Assembly (NCBI RefSeq): GCF_003315205.1 | Contig: NZ_QNRR01000002.1 | Location: 94,881-158,880, forward strand | Length of the DNA: 64,000 nt | DNA from: Roseimicrobium gellanilyticum | GTDB taxonomy: Bacteria; Verrucomicrobiota; Verrucomicrobiia; Verrucomicrobiales; Verrucomicrobiaceae | Direction of reading: 5' to 3' | In this document: positions 53,148 through 62,058 of the stretch, piece after piece | How positions within the stretch are numbered: the stretch's first letter is position 1 | How the letters are laid out: every line of letters starts with the position of its first letter | Notes under the pieces: generated by a model | The model's database searches: none | Told to the model about the DNA's origin: nothing | The model's input: the letters and a program-made list of their open reading frames with translations, nothing else | Translations under genes and position numbers: made by a program

Positions 53148-56100
53148 ATGAGATGCACCGGATTTGTCAAGGTAGTGGCCCTGCTGGGGTGCATCGTCGC
53201 TGGAGCGACCGCGCAGGAGGGGGGGAGTCCGGACGAGCTCACGAGCACAGCTTCCAAGGCCATCGAATCCCTTCTCTTGGATCCCAAACAAAGCGCCCGC
53301 ATCGCCAACGGTGAGGCAGACAAGGTGGTGGCAGTCCTTCCGGATGCTCACCCGGGAGTGAAAAAATACGACCTGCTCGATGCCGCCTTCCGGGTGCTGA
53401 AGCCGGAGGTAAAACAACAACCTGAGCACGCACTGAAGGCCCGTCTGCTTGCGGCGATCGCGCGAGTGGGGCGACAACGTACGGCGGATGTGGCCAAGGC
53501 AGAGGAACTGGATCTTTTGCTCAATCCTGATCGTCCAGACGCGTGGCTGCGACGTGGCATCAGCTACGTAAAGGCGAAGGAGGACAAGTGGGCGGCTGAC
53601 ATGTTCCTGGAAGCACTGAAGCGCACCGACTTTGCCCGGCCTCCGGAGTTTTTCTCAACCCTGGCTCCACCCACGACCGGCTGGGTGGCGCGTATTGCCA
53701 AAGCGCAACGCACTGATGAACTGAATGCGGCACTCGGGGAGGCATTCACGCGGACCAGGCAGGGCACCGCAGGGCCCATGGCGTTCTCCATGTTGCAGGC
53801 GGTGCTGGATGTGGAGGATACGCCGAAGCAACCACAAAGGCTTGAGTCGGTGCTGAAGTCCGTGCGCGAGCACCAGCAGCATCTCCTGCTGGCTCACATG
53901 GCCCAGTTTCAGAAGCTGGTGTTCACGTGGGAGCGTGCAGGGCATCAAGATGCCGCCACCACGCTTGCACGCGCCCTTCTCCTGACGCCTTCCGAGAGAG
54001 GTGAGAATTCTCCGCAGGAGGCCGGGGGTGAAGTGACGGAGCAACTTTCCCTGCGTGAATTGTGGGGCGTAGCGCCTGACTATCTGGATCACAATGGACT
54101 GATTTCCTCGCTTGCTGGCAATGCGTTGCGCGAACCTAATGAGAACTTTTTTGCGGAAGCTGAGAAGTTGGTGCGCACGCATCCACGGGATGCCCATCTG
54201 ATTTCCACCGTGCTCTTGCTAAAGTCCTACAGGGCTCCCGTGACCACGGAGACGCTACAGTTGGCGCAGGGCCTTGATCCAGCTTCGCGCCCCCAGGTGG
54301 CGTGGCGACTGGCAGTGCTGTCCTTGTCTGTGGAAGCCGAGCCGACCCTTCTGACTTCCTGGTGCGAGGAGGGGATGACCGCACTCGTACAGAGGCCGGA
54401 TCGCAAGGGAGACGTAGGTGCGAACATCCGACAGGCGATGCAAATCCTTCCCTGGCTGGAGAGGCATGGCCGCACAGCCTCTTTTCCAACGTTGATTCCC
54501 CTGTTTCGTGAGCGCATGGTGCGGGAGAGTGCCATCGGAGATGGCGCCATCAATCGGGATCTCTGGCCCTCCCTGCTGGTGCTGGCCGCACGATACGGCA
54601 ACCCCAAGGAGAACGAAGCGTGCGCGAAGGAGTGGCAGGTGACTCAGGCGCGTCGCCGCGCAGGAACGATCGAGCAGGAGTGGAATGAATGCCGTCGCGC
54701 CCTGCGTGTGCTGGTCAGTGGCATGAGTCGCGTACCGCAGGAGCAGGGGAAGCCGCTTGCCCGCCTTGCCTTTGAGATGTGGTGCTCCCTGTGGCCACGC
54801 TCCATGAAGGAAGGAAGCTCAGACAGCGCCGTCGCGATGCTGGTGCAGGACGCATTGCTATCCGCCAATCTCACGGAGGAGTTGGCCATCTTTGAGAAAC
54901 AGGTGAGCAAGGAAATCACCTTTGGCAGGAGCCTCGTTTTCCAGCCCATTCTGGAAAGACTTCAATGGTACCACGAGGTGATGAATCCGGAAGGAGCGAT
55001 CGTTCCCCGTGCGACGGTGAAGTTGGTGAATCCCACGGGCGGGGAGCAGGGCCTGCGCGTCGCCTGGGAGCTGGCTGTCCAGACCCAGGAGGTAGAGCGG
55101 CTCAGGCTCGAGTTCCTCCTGAGCGACGAAGTGAGAGCCCCGGTGGAGGTCCGGGAGCAGTATGAGTCTCCGCCTCTTCACGCCCTCTCCGGTCGGTATG
55201 TGCTGGAAGTGTATGCGGGTGAAACGAAGGAAACCCTGCGGAAGGTGGGCGAGGCGCAAGCCGTGCCGGTGCAGGGAGATCTTGTCGTCAAGGGGTTGCC
55301 GGAGGCAGGTTGGGTGAGAGTGGTGATGCGTGAGCCGCGAAATGGTGCGGCGATATTTGAGGAGCCCGAGCTCTATTGCCTCCGCCGCACGGTGTTGGAC
55401 AGCCGGAATCTTGTGAATCCGCCTGCCTTGGCCTGGGGCGCGAATCAAATGGAGGAGTACGGCACGCCCAATACCCAGCCCATCTCGATTGAACCGGACG
55501 CCGAGTACCTGCTCCGGGTGGAGGTGCCGGAGGCTTTCCAACGCCACTACAGTCCGAGCACCTTTCCTGGCGCCATGTGTCTTGTCGCATTGGATGCCGA
55601 TAGGCAGCCGATTGGGAAGCTCACTGGGCTCTCAGGAACGGACCTGATGAAATCGGCCGGCAAATACATGGCTCTCATCTCGCCGGATCGATGGGGGAGC
55701 AGGGATGGGGACCTGTACGAGGTGCGCGATGCGGGGAATTGGGACGGGATGGTGAAGCCCCGCTATCTCGTCATCACCACGAGAAATCCTGGTGCGCAGC
55801 CCTGGCCCGTGAGCCTGCAGATATTCCGACAAAGCAAGGCTGCGGCTGCCGCAGAGAAATTGCCTGAGTTGAAGGCGGAGTTTCTAGCTTTGACGGAGCT
55901 GGAGGCGCGCACCTGGTTTGTGTCCAACTCCCGCCCACGAGCTGCGGTGGGTGGGCCCGGCGGTATCAAGGTGTATGACACCTCAGTGACACCGTGGCGG
56001 CTAGTGAAGCATCTCGACAGCAAGGCTCTGCTGGGACACGAGAGCGTGTTCCTGTTCCGGGATGATGAGTTGATTTGTCTGGAGTGGCCCTGTGAAGGCC

Positions 56101-56702
56101 GTCCCCAGGCGGCGCTGCGTATCGTGCCCTTGAATTCCGAACTCGCGTACGAGGCCCACGAACGGCGCGTGCTTCCCATGAATCCATTGCGCTCTGAGGT
56201 GGCGGTGGATGAGTCCGGTGCCATTCTTACAGCGCCGAGTGAGGGTTCATTCCGCACGCGGTTCCGTGCTCTGTGGCTCTCTGCGGACGGCAAGGTGCTG
56301 GAGGCAACGACAGAGCGTCCTGCGGTCGAAGGCGCCTCCGAGGTGACCGTCGCGTGGTGGGGCAAGGATGGGACCCTGGGAGTCAGCGAAGGCGGACGCA
56401 TGTTTCATCTCAAAGTGACGCCCCAGGCGCTGACGGTGGAGAAGCAGGAGCCCGGCGTCGCCTCGTTTGAGACAGTACCTCCGGGTGCCGAGCCCAGCAG
56501 TCACCTGTGGCAGCCACGCTTCCTGCTGAAGGAGGGCAATCTTCTCCTGCGTCTCGACCAGAAGACTGGGGAATTGCAGACGGGCTACTGGCTGCCCTAC
56601 CATTGCCGTGGGTCGGTCATCTGGATGAGTGATGTAAACTCTCCAGCCCTGCTCACCACAGATCAGGGCGAGCTCATTCGCGTGGCTGTGCCCGGAAAAT
56701 GA
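53148..56702 (+). CDS. large secreted protein of unknown function
   Basis: This is an 1184-residue protein from ATG 53148 (MRCTGFVKVVALLGCIVAGA), which gives a signal peptide with cut near ATAQ. The longer frame starts inside a repeat. Residues about 50-600 look like helical TPR-type repeats (DAWLRRGISYVKAKEDKWAA). Residues about 620-800 contain beta-rich domains. The remainder resembles a beta-propeller with S-x-D-G and V-x-W-W-G-K-D-G segments near 1090. I know no named family. It follows the DUF1080/cytochrome gene and may be periplasmic or surface-exposed, but a link is speculative. Confidence 0.7.
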   Translation: MRCTGFVKVVALLGCIVAGATAQEGGSPDELTSTASKAIESLLLDPKQSARIANGEADKVVAVLPDAHPGVKKYDLLDAAFRVLKPEVKQQPEHALKARLLAAIARVGRQRTADVAKAEELDLLLNPDRPDAWLRRGISYVKAKEDKWAADMFLEALKRTDFARPPEFFSTLAPPTTGWVARIAKAQRTDELNAALGEAFTRTRQGTAGPMAFSMLQAVLDVEDTPKQPQRLESVLKSVREHQQHLLLAHMAQFQKLVFTWERAGHQDAATTLARALLLTPSERGENSPQEAGGEVTEQLSLRELWGVAPDYLDHNGLISSLAGNALREPNENFFAEAEKLVRTHPRDAHLISTVLLLKSYRAPVTTETLQLAQGLDPASRPQVAWRLAVLSLSVEAEPTLLTSWCEEGMTALVQRPDRKGDVGANIRQAMQILPWLERHGRTASFPTLIPLFRERMVRESAIGDGAINRDLWPSLLVLAARYGNPKENEACAKEWQVTQARRRAGTIEQEWNECRRALRVLVSGMSRVPQEQGKPLARLAFEMWCSLWPRSMKEGSSDSAVAMLVQDALLSANLTEELAIFEKQVSKEITFGRSLVFQPILERLQWYHEVMNPEGAIVPRATVKLVNPTGGEQGLRVAWELAVQTQEVERLRLEFLLSDEVRAPVEVREQYESPPLHALSGRYVLEVYAGETKETLRKVGEAQAVPVQGDLVVKGLPEAGWVRVVMREPRNGAAIFEEPELYCLRRTVLDSRNLVNPPALAWGANQMEEYGTPNTQPISIEPDAEYLLRVEVPEAFQRHYSPSTFPGAMCLVALDADRQPIGKLTGLSGTDLMKSAGKYMALISPDRWGSRDGDLYEVRDAGNWDGMVKPRYLVITTRNPGAQPWPVSLQIFRQSKAAAAAEKLPELKAEFLALTELEARTWFVSNSRPRAAVGGPGGIKVYDTSVTPWRLVKHLDSKALLGHESVFLFRDDELICLEWPCEGRPQAALRIVPLNSELAYEAHERRVLPMNPLRSEVAVDESGAILTAPSEGSFRTRFRALWLSADGKVLEATTERPAVEGASEVTVAWWGKDGTLGVSEGGRMFHLKVTPQALTVEKQEPGVASFETVPPGAEPSSHLWQPRFLLKEGNLLLRLDQKTGELQTGYWLPYHCRGSVIWMSDVNSPALLTTDQGELIRVAVPGK

Positions 56703-56844
56703 GCCGTAGGGCAGGAGTAAACGAGGAATGGTTGCATGTCCGGGCTGTAGAGCTGCGTAGGAGGATGGTACACGCTGCCGGGCATGACGCCTTGTGATGA
56801 GCCGGAGGGCGTGCTCCATTGTGCCACGCTTTCCGTTTTCCTTG

Positions 56845-58662
56845 ATGAAACTCCTCCGCATTTCCGCTCTTGTCCTCGCAGCAGCACTGCAAGTGGCTGC
56901 GCAATCTCCGAAGGCCGCTGCTGCCAAGGCAGAGCTGCCCACCGCGAAACGCATCGTCTTCCTCGGTGACAGCATCACACACAACGGCCAGTACCTTGAG
57001 TTCCTTGAGACCATCCTTCTGACCGAGACCAGCTATCGCCCGGAAGTGATCGCGGTGGGCCTGAGCAGCGAGACGGTTTCCGGACTTTCCGAGGCAGGCC
57101 ACGCGGATGGAAAGTTCCCGCGCCCGGATCTGCATGAGCGCCTGGATCGCGTGCTGGCGAAAACGAAGCCCAATCTCGTGGTCGCCTGTTACGGGATGAA
57201 TGACGGCATCTACTTTCCGCTCAAGGACGAACGCTTCCAAAAGTATGTCGCAGGCATCAAGAAGCTGCGGGAAAAGGCGAAGGCCGCGGGTGCCGAGATA
57301 GTGCATGTCACTCCGCCCACGTTCGATCCCGTACCCATCAAGGACAAGGTGCTGCCCGCTGGGCTCAATGCGTATCCGAAGCCCTTCGAAGGCTACAACC
57401 GTGTCTTGGATCGCTATAGCGAATGGCTCATCAGCGAGCGCAAAAATGGCTGGAAGGTCATCGATATCCATGGCCCGATGAATGACGCGCTGCGCGAGCG
57501 CCGTGTGGTGGATCCGGCATTCTTCTTCGCAAAGGATGGTGTGCATCCCAATGCGGAAGGCCACTGGGTGATGACACAGCAGATTCTGAAAGCTTGGGGC
57601 GTGGAGTCGAAAGTGACGCTGGATGATCTGATCAAGCCGGAGGGCAATCTCAATGCGCTCTACAAACTCGTGAGCGAACGCCAACGCGTGCTGAAAGCCG
57701 CGTGGCTCAGCGAGTGTGGTCACAAGCGTCCTGGTGTGGCTGCCGGTCTTCCGATCGATCAGGCAGAGGCCAAGGCGGCGGAGATCAGCAAGAAGATTGA
57801 AGAGCAACTGAACCAGCGCACTACCGGTGCTACCGCCGCAGGGAAGACAGAGAAGCCCGCTGCGGGCACACCTGCGGCTCCGGCAACCGCTCCGACGGTG
57901 CCTGCGGGTACACCCGCGCTGTATCCCGGCAAGCGCAGCACCTGGAACGGCTACGACAAGTATGAGTTCGAGGTCGATGGCAAGATGGCCACGGTCGTCG
58001 CGCCGAAGCAAGCTGCACCCGGAAAACCCTGGGTGTGGCATGGAGAGTTCTTCGGGCACAAGCCGGATCCGGACATCGCCCTGCTCGGCAAAGGTTTCCA
58101 CATCGTGTACCTGAAGGTGCCGGACATGCTTGGTTCACCACCCGCGGTGCAGCATTGGAATGCCCTCTACGCCCACCTCACCAAGGAGTACGGCTTTGCC
58201 AAGAAGGTGGCCCTCGTCGGCTTGAGCCGTGGGGGATTGTATTGCTACGACTGGGCGATTGCCAATCCCACCAAGGTCGCCTGCATCTATGGAGACGCAC
58301 CTGTGTGTGACTTCAAGAGCTGGCCCGGCGGCAAAGGAAAAGGCAAGGGCGATCCGAAAAACTGGGCTCGTGTGCTGGAGCTCTGGGGTTTCAAGGATGA
58401 AGCGGAAGCTGTGGCCTACAAAGGCAATCCCGTGGACTCTCTCGCGCCTCTCGCGAAGAACAAGGTGCCGCTGCTGCACGTGTACGGTGATGCGGATGAT
58501 GTCGTGCCGCCCGATGAAAACACGCTGGTGCTCGCGGAGAACTATCGGAAGCTAGGTGGCACCATTGAGTTGATTGCCAAGGCCGGGGTGGGGCATCATC
58601 CGCATGGTCTGCAGGACAGCACGCCGATTGTGAACTTCATTGCGAAGAATGCGGGGAAGTGA
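56845..58662 (+). CDS. SGNH hydrolase fused to alpha/beta hydrolase
   Basis: This is a 605-residue secreted protein from ATG 56845 (MKLLRISALVLAAALQVAAQ). Residues about 30-260 form an SGNH/GDSL hydrolase: VFLGDSITHNG (nucleophile Ser), block III CYGMNDG, and block V DGVHPNAEGH (Asp and His). After an Ala/Pro/Thr linker (about 335-365), residues 370-605 are an alpha/beta hydrolase with GLSRGG nucleophile, YGDADDVVPP Asp and GVGHHPHG His. Both catalytic sets look complete. Two ester-cleaving domains in one chain fit deacetylation or de-esterification of a decorated polysaccharide. Confidence 0.88.
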   Translation: MKLLRISALVLAAALQVAAQSPKAAAAKAELPTAKRIVFLGDSITHNGQYLEFLETILLTETSYRPEVIAVGLSSETVSGLSEAGHADGKFPRPDLHERLDRVLAKTKPNLVVACYGMNDGIYFPLKDERFQKYVAGIKKLREKAKAAGAEIVHVTPPTFDPVPIKDKVLPAGLNAYPKPFEGYNRVLDRYSEWLISERKNGWKVIDIHGPMNDALRERRVVDPAFFFAKDGVHPNAEGHWVMTQQILKAWGVESKVTLDDLIKPEGNLNALYKLVSERQRVLKAAWLSECGHKRPGVAAGLPIDQAEAKAAEISKKIEEQLNQRTTGATAAGKTEKPAAGTPAAPATAPTVPAGTPALYPGKRSTWNGYDKYEFEVDGKMATVVAPKQAAPGKPWVWHGEFFGHKPDPDIALLGKGFHIVYLKVPDMLGSPPAVQHWNALYAHLTKEYGFAKKVALVGLSRGGLYCYDWAIANPTKVACIYGDAPVCDFKSWPGGKGKGKGDPKNWARVLELWGFKDEAEAVAYKGNPVDSLAPLAKNKVPLLHVYGDADDVVPPDENTLVLAENYRKLGGTIELIAKAGVGHHPHGLQDSTPIVNFIAKNAGK

Positions 58663-58709
58663 TTCCCTGAAAGTCCAGATCCCGCTGCAAAAAGCCTTAT
58701 TTGCAACCC

Positions 58710-59069
58710 ATGGTGGAAGTATCCGCTTTGCAGCAGTTTCTTGAGCGTGCGCTTTGCCGTCGCAAGGATCGCTACTTGGATTTCATTGCGAGACCCAAGT
58801 CGAGGGGCAAGTTTCTTGAGGCAATCTACCACGAACTTGAGTACTGCTTTGATGCCAGCCGCAGTGTCAAGAGTTTGCCTGCTCAGATCCTGGATTTGCC
58901 CGCGCTCCGATACAAACCACCAAAGGATTTTGGTGTGCCCATGGTAACCTTGCGTGAAGCGTTCAAGTCGGAAGACGAGTCCTTCCTCGCCATAAGTCTC
59001 GATGGAACCTCCGGCATCTTTCAACCGGAGACTTTTAGGGATTCGCGATTGCTCTTTCACTTTAAGTGA
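58710..59069 (+). CDS. small hypothetical protein
   Basis: This is a 119-residue cytoplasmic protein from ATG 58710 (MVEVSALQQFLERALCRRKD); TTG 58701 adds three residues. It appears alpha/beta, with FLAISLDGTSGIFQPE near the end. No family is recognised. Size and context resemble immunity-type or housekeeping small proteins. It begins a run of four small plus-strand genes that continues to 60801. Confidence 0.55.
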   Translation: MVEVSALQQFLERALCRRKDRYLDFIARPKSRGKFLEAIYHELEYCFDASRSVKSLPAQILDLPALRYKPPKDFGVPMVTLREAFKSEDESFLAISLDGTSGIFQPETFRDSRLLFHFK

Positions 59070-59136
59070 ATGGTAGGGAGGGGCACCGAATAGATTCACG
59101 AACAAACGGCGACCCTCGACTGTCTACGACAGCGGC

Positions 59137-59535
59137 ATGAATACCGAAAGACTCCGTGCTCTCGCCCGCGACCTGAATCAACTCGCTCCCCGAAGTCCGT
59201 ACGACACTTTGAGTCCGGATTTCCCCGCGGTGGCTGCCCGGCTCGTGGACAAGTGCCGGGCTGATTTGCTGAATCTTCAGGGCGAGTACCACTACAATTG
59301 TCCCATGGATCAAAGATTCTTCCGCGCTGTGGGACTGGAGGCTGGAGCCCTGCGTGAGTTCGTGGCCACTGGCGCCGATGATGGCGAGGTGGCCTCATGG
59401 ATGAGCACGAATGCGAAGCAGGCAAGAGGAGACCGTGTGAGCTGGGGACGCCGCTTCCGGAGAAATCCCCTGTGGCTCTTCCTGGTGTTTGAAGATTGGC
59501 AGCATGTGCGGAAGGCATCGAAACGCGCGCGTTGA
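59137..59535 (+). CDS. DUF5069-family protein
   Basis: This is a 132-residue protein. LNQLAPRSPYDTL at the start, LVDKCRADLLNLQGEYHYNC with PMDQRFF, and GADDGEVASWM match the DUF5069 pattern (P-R-S-P, then G-E-Y-x-Y-N-C-P-x-D). The family has no established biochemical role. It is probably cytoplasmic and is the second of four small genes. Confidence 0.75.
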   Translation: MNTERLRALARDLNQLAPRSPYDTLSPDFPAVAARLVDKCRADLLNLQGEYHYNCPMDQRFFRAVGLEAGALREFVATGADDGEVASWMSTNAKQARGDRVSWGRRFRRNPLWLFLVFEDWQHVRKASKRAR

Positions 59536-59628
59536 ATGCCGAGGTGCCATTTGCAGGGCCATATGCTGGTCGTGAACTTCGTTGCGAAAGTTGCGAGGCC
59601 GTGATAGTCGTCCACAAACCGAGAAGAC

Positions 59629-60306
59629 GTGGGACGCTTTCTATGCATGGCTCTGGGCGTGATTTTTCTCATCGCAGCGTTCATGGAAGCCAGGCTGGGA
59701 TGGGAGTGTAGGGCAACGCCCACCCGCTATTCTTTGAAGGAGCTGGAGGCCGGAGCGCAGGTGTCCAATCGCCACGCGATTCTTGAGGCGCACTATGCCA
59801 TTCGGAACCGTCTGGTCTTTTCAACTACAAGGCTCCCGCCTGACGGACAAGCACGCCCAGATCCTGAGCAATATGTCGAGTACATGTGGTATCCGGTTGT
59901 TTCTGAACCTCCCCAGGAAGGAACGGTCCCTGAGGTGTTTCGCGTCCTCGTTAAAGAGGAGGCTTTTGCAATGAAGGTGCGTGATCGGCCTAGTGGCGTT
60001 GTGCGTGTTGATGAGATCAAGGGGATGTTCATGGATGACTGGCATACCCTGAGGGGCGAGGAGCGGATGTTGCTGCAGCACAATTTTCCGAAAGTCGATC
60101 TCAGCAAGGTCCTCCTTTTCGAAGCAGGTCGAAAGCCCCCTGACTTCGACAAGCTGTTGGGTTTTGTTTTTATTGGATTGCTCCTCATCGTAGTGTCGAT
60201 TTTCTACTGGAAGCCCGATGCGAAAAAATCTCCCCAAGCAGACTCAGAGGATGGGCCGGACAACATTCCCGATGCAGGTCCACACCGCGGGACCCGACCT
60301 TGGTGA
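59629..60306 (+). CDS. membrane protein of unknown function with two TM segments
   Basis: This is a protein of up to 225 residues. The longest form starts at GTG 59629 (MGRFLCMALGVIFLIAAFME); an ATG at 59647 is also possible. A transmembrane segment near the N-terminus and another near 175-195 (LLGFVFIGLLLIVVSIFYW) bracket a soluble domain of about 150 residues that should face the periplasm. The arrangement resembles DUF3592-type proteins, but the similarity is too weak to name. The stop lies 3 bases before the next start. Confidence 0.55.
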   Translation: MGRFLCMALGVIFLIAAFMEARLGWECRATPTRYSLKELEAGAQVSNRHAILEAHYAIRNRLVFSTTRLPPDGQARPDPEQYVEYMWYPVVSEPPQEGTVPEVFRVLVKEEAFAMKVRDRPSGVVRVDEIKGMFMDDWHTLRGEERMLLQHNFPKVDLSKVLLFEAGRKPPDFDKLLGFVFIGLLLIVVSIFYWKPDAKKSPQADSEDGPDNIPDAGPHRGTRPW

Positions 60307-60309
60307 GAC

Positions 60310-60801
60310 ATGGAAGAGTTGAGTTTCCAATTTCCTTGCGTGATGCCCACTACTCCCGCCAAACTCATGAACAAGGCCATCAAGGCGGAACTGGTGCCTG
60401 CCTTGAATGCCGCAGGATTTATTGGGAAGTATCCCAGACTCCAAAAGTTCTCAGGAGATTACATCTACTTCCTGTCGATCAACCAGAACAAGCCGGGTAC
60501 TGCGTTCTTCCTGGAGTTTGGAATTCATCCTCGTGGGGAGAAGCTCACCTCATGGGGAGAGGTGGTTCCGGAGGAGAAGCTGATGCTGGAGCATGTCCTG
60601 TTCCCCGAGCGCGCGCGCCTGCAGGCTCGCAAGAACGGCCACAGCAGTGTGGAGGAGGACTGGTTTTCGTTCCAGGCCTTCGGCTCTGACCTGGCGTTGT
60701 ATTCAGGATTGGCATCGTCTGTGGCAGGAATGCTCCCGCAGATGGAAGACTGGTTTGCCCATCAGACAGCGGGGCCAAACGTTTCCCCGTGTGGTCTATA
60801 A
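60310..60801 (+). CDS. DUF4304-family protein
   Basis: This is a protein of up to 163 residues; ATG 60343 (MPTTPAKLMNK) is an alternative start. KAELVPALNAAGFIGKYPRL and YIYFLSINQNKPGTAFFLEF followed by GIHP match the DUF4304 pattern. The family is widespread, of unknown function, and frequent among candidate immunity genes. It is probably cytoplasmic. It ends the run of small genes, and a palindromic repeat follows 19 bases later. Confidence 0.75.
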   Translation: MEELSFQFPCVMPTTPAKLMNKAIKAELVPALNAAGFIGKYPRLQKFSGDYIYFLSINQNKPGTAFFLEFGIHPRGEKLTSWGEVVPEEKLMLEHVLFPERARLQARKNGHSSVEEDWFSFQAFGSDLALYSGLASSVAGMLPQMEDWFAHQTAGPNVSPCGL

Positions 60802-60820
60802 GGGGAAGGGCTGAGCCCTT

Positions 60821-60892
60821 CCAACGTAGCTCGCGAGTCAGGGAGCATGACAAACACTGGGATCTCGCGAAAGGACTCGCGAGCTGCGTTGG
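60821..60892. repeat. palindromic intergenic repeat (ACGTAGCTCGCGAG family)
   Basis: CCAACGTAGCTCGCGAGTCA and the inverted CTCGCGAGCTGCGTTGG flank about 35 bases. Directly after it, at 60893-60912, lies a single right-hand end (GGCTCGGCGGACTAATTTCT) of the MITE-like family. This joins two repeat families between the convergent DUF4304 and PPK2 genes. Confidence 0.75.
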
Positions 60893-60909
60893 CTCGGCGG
60901 ACTAATTTC

Positions 60910-61905
60910 TTAGTACTTCTCCGGAACAATCATCTTCGGTGGCACCGGCTGGCGTTTGTACCCATCCGTGTGGACGCGTGGAGGCAGCTTGATAGGCGTG
61001 TGGTCCACCGTCTCATAGGGCACCTGGCTCAGGAGGTGGCTGATGCAGTTGAGCCGGCCTTTCTTTTTGTCTTCAGAGGGCACGACCCACCAGGGGGCCT
61101 CGGGGATGTGGGTGCGGGAGAGCATGACTTCCTTCGCTTTTGTGTAGGCCTCCCAGCGACGGCGGGACTCCAGATCCATCGGGCTGAGCTTCCACTGCTT
61201 CAGCGGATCGTGGATGCGGCAGTGGAAGCGGAACTCCTGCTCATCATCTGTCACGGAGAACCAGTACTTGATGAGCTGGATGCCGGAGCGCACGAGCATC
61301 TTCTCGAACTCAGGCACGGAACGGAAGAACTCCTCCAGCTCCTCATCTGTGCAGAAGCCCATGACCTTCTCCACACCGGCGCGGTTGTACCAGCTCCGGT
61401 CAAAGAGCACCATCTCACCAGCGGCGGGCAGGTGGGAGGCATAACGCTGGAAGTACCATTGGGTTCGCTCACGTTCGGTGGGGGCGGGGAGAGCAGCCAC
61501 GCGACACACACGGGGATTCAGCCGCTGCGTGATGCGCTTGATGGCGCCACCCTTGCCAGCGGCATCACGACCTTCGAAGATCACCACCAGCTTGTGCTTC
61601 GTCTTGGAGACCCAGTCCTGCAGGCGTACCAGCTCAATCTGCAGCCGGTGCAGTTCCTTGAAGTAGTGCCGGCGGAATTCCTTCCGCTCATCATCATCTT
61701 GGCCTGGACGTTCCTCGCTCAGGTCCTCCAGTTCCATCTCCAGCTCTTCATCCACGCCATCGATCACTTCCTGGTGAATGCGGGCGTAGAGGTCGGAGTA
61801 GTTCTCAGCCGCCGCCGTCTTCTTGGCTTTGGGTTGTGCTTTGGCAGAGTTCTTCTTTGCTGAAACTTTCTTCGCCTTTGCGGGGGTCGCTTTCTTCTTC
61901 GCCAT
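60910..61905 (-). CDS. ppk2: polyphosphate kinase 2
   Basis: This is a 331-residue PPK2 enzyme. It transfers phosphate between polyphosphate and nucleotides, usually making ATP or GTP. The start at 61905 (MAKKKATPAKAKK) is chosen; the longer frame crosses the divergent gene. A Lys/Ala-rich tail of about 35 residues precedes the domain. It has Walker A FEGRDAAGKGG (110-120), the lid/Arg motif ALPAPTERERTQWYFQRY and Walker B FDRSWYNRAG. One P-loop domain indicates a class I/II single-domain enzyme. The basic tail may bind polyphosphate or DNA, as in other bacterial polyphosphate-binding tails; this is inference. Confidence 0.95.
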   Translation of the reverse strand: MAKKKATPAKAKKVSAKKNSAKAQPKAKKTAAAENYSDLYARIHQEVIDGVDEELEMELEDLSEERPGQDDDERKEFRRHYFKELHRLQIELVRLQDWVSKTKHKLVVIFEGRDAAGKGGAIKRITQRLNPRVCRVAALPAPTERERTQWYFQRYASHLPAAGEMVLFDRSWYNRAGVEKVMGFCTDEELEEFFRSVPEFEKMLVRSGIQLIKYWFSVTDDEQEFRFHCRIHDPLKQWKLSPMDLESRRRWEAYTKAKEVMLSRTHIPEAPWWVVPSEDKKKGRLNCISHLLSQVPYETVDHTPIKLPPRVHTDGYKRQPVPPKMIVPEKY

Positions 61906-61947
61906 GCCGCAGTCTGCGCAGGGAAGTGTTACGTGGAAAAGAGGGAA

Positions 61948-61963
61948 TGTGACAAGTGTGACA
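61948..61963. promoter_or_regulatory. two TGTGACA direct repeats between ppk2 and the NAD(P)-binding gene
   Basis: TGTGACA occurs at 61948-61954 and again at 61957-61963, one helical turn apart start to start. The site is 43 bases upstream of the ppk2 start and about 95 bases upstream of the divergent gene. This could be a regulator half-site pair, but chance cannot be excluded. Confidence 0.25.
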
Positions 61964-62058
61964 CATGAGGGAATTGCAACATGTCGATGTTTGCTTTTGC
62001 GCGCCTGATCCAGTTTGCTTGTTCCCTGGCCGCCACCGCGTGTCGTACGAACTTCAGC

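Noticed and set aside
56674-58101. 475-codon minus-strand ORF antisense to the hydrolase fusion
   Set aside because: Shadow ORF; both hydrolase catalytic sets are on the plus strand.
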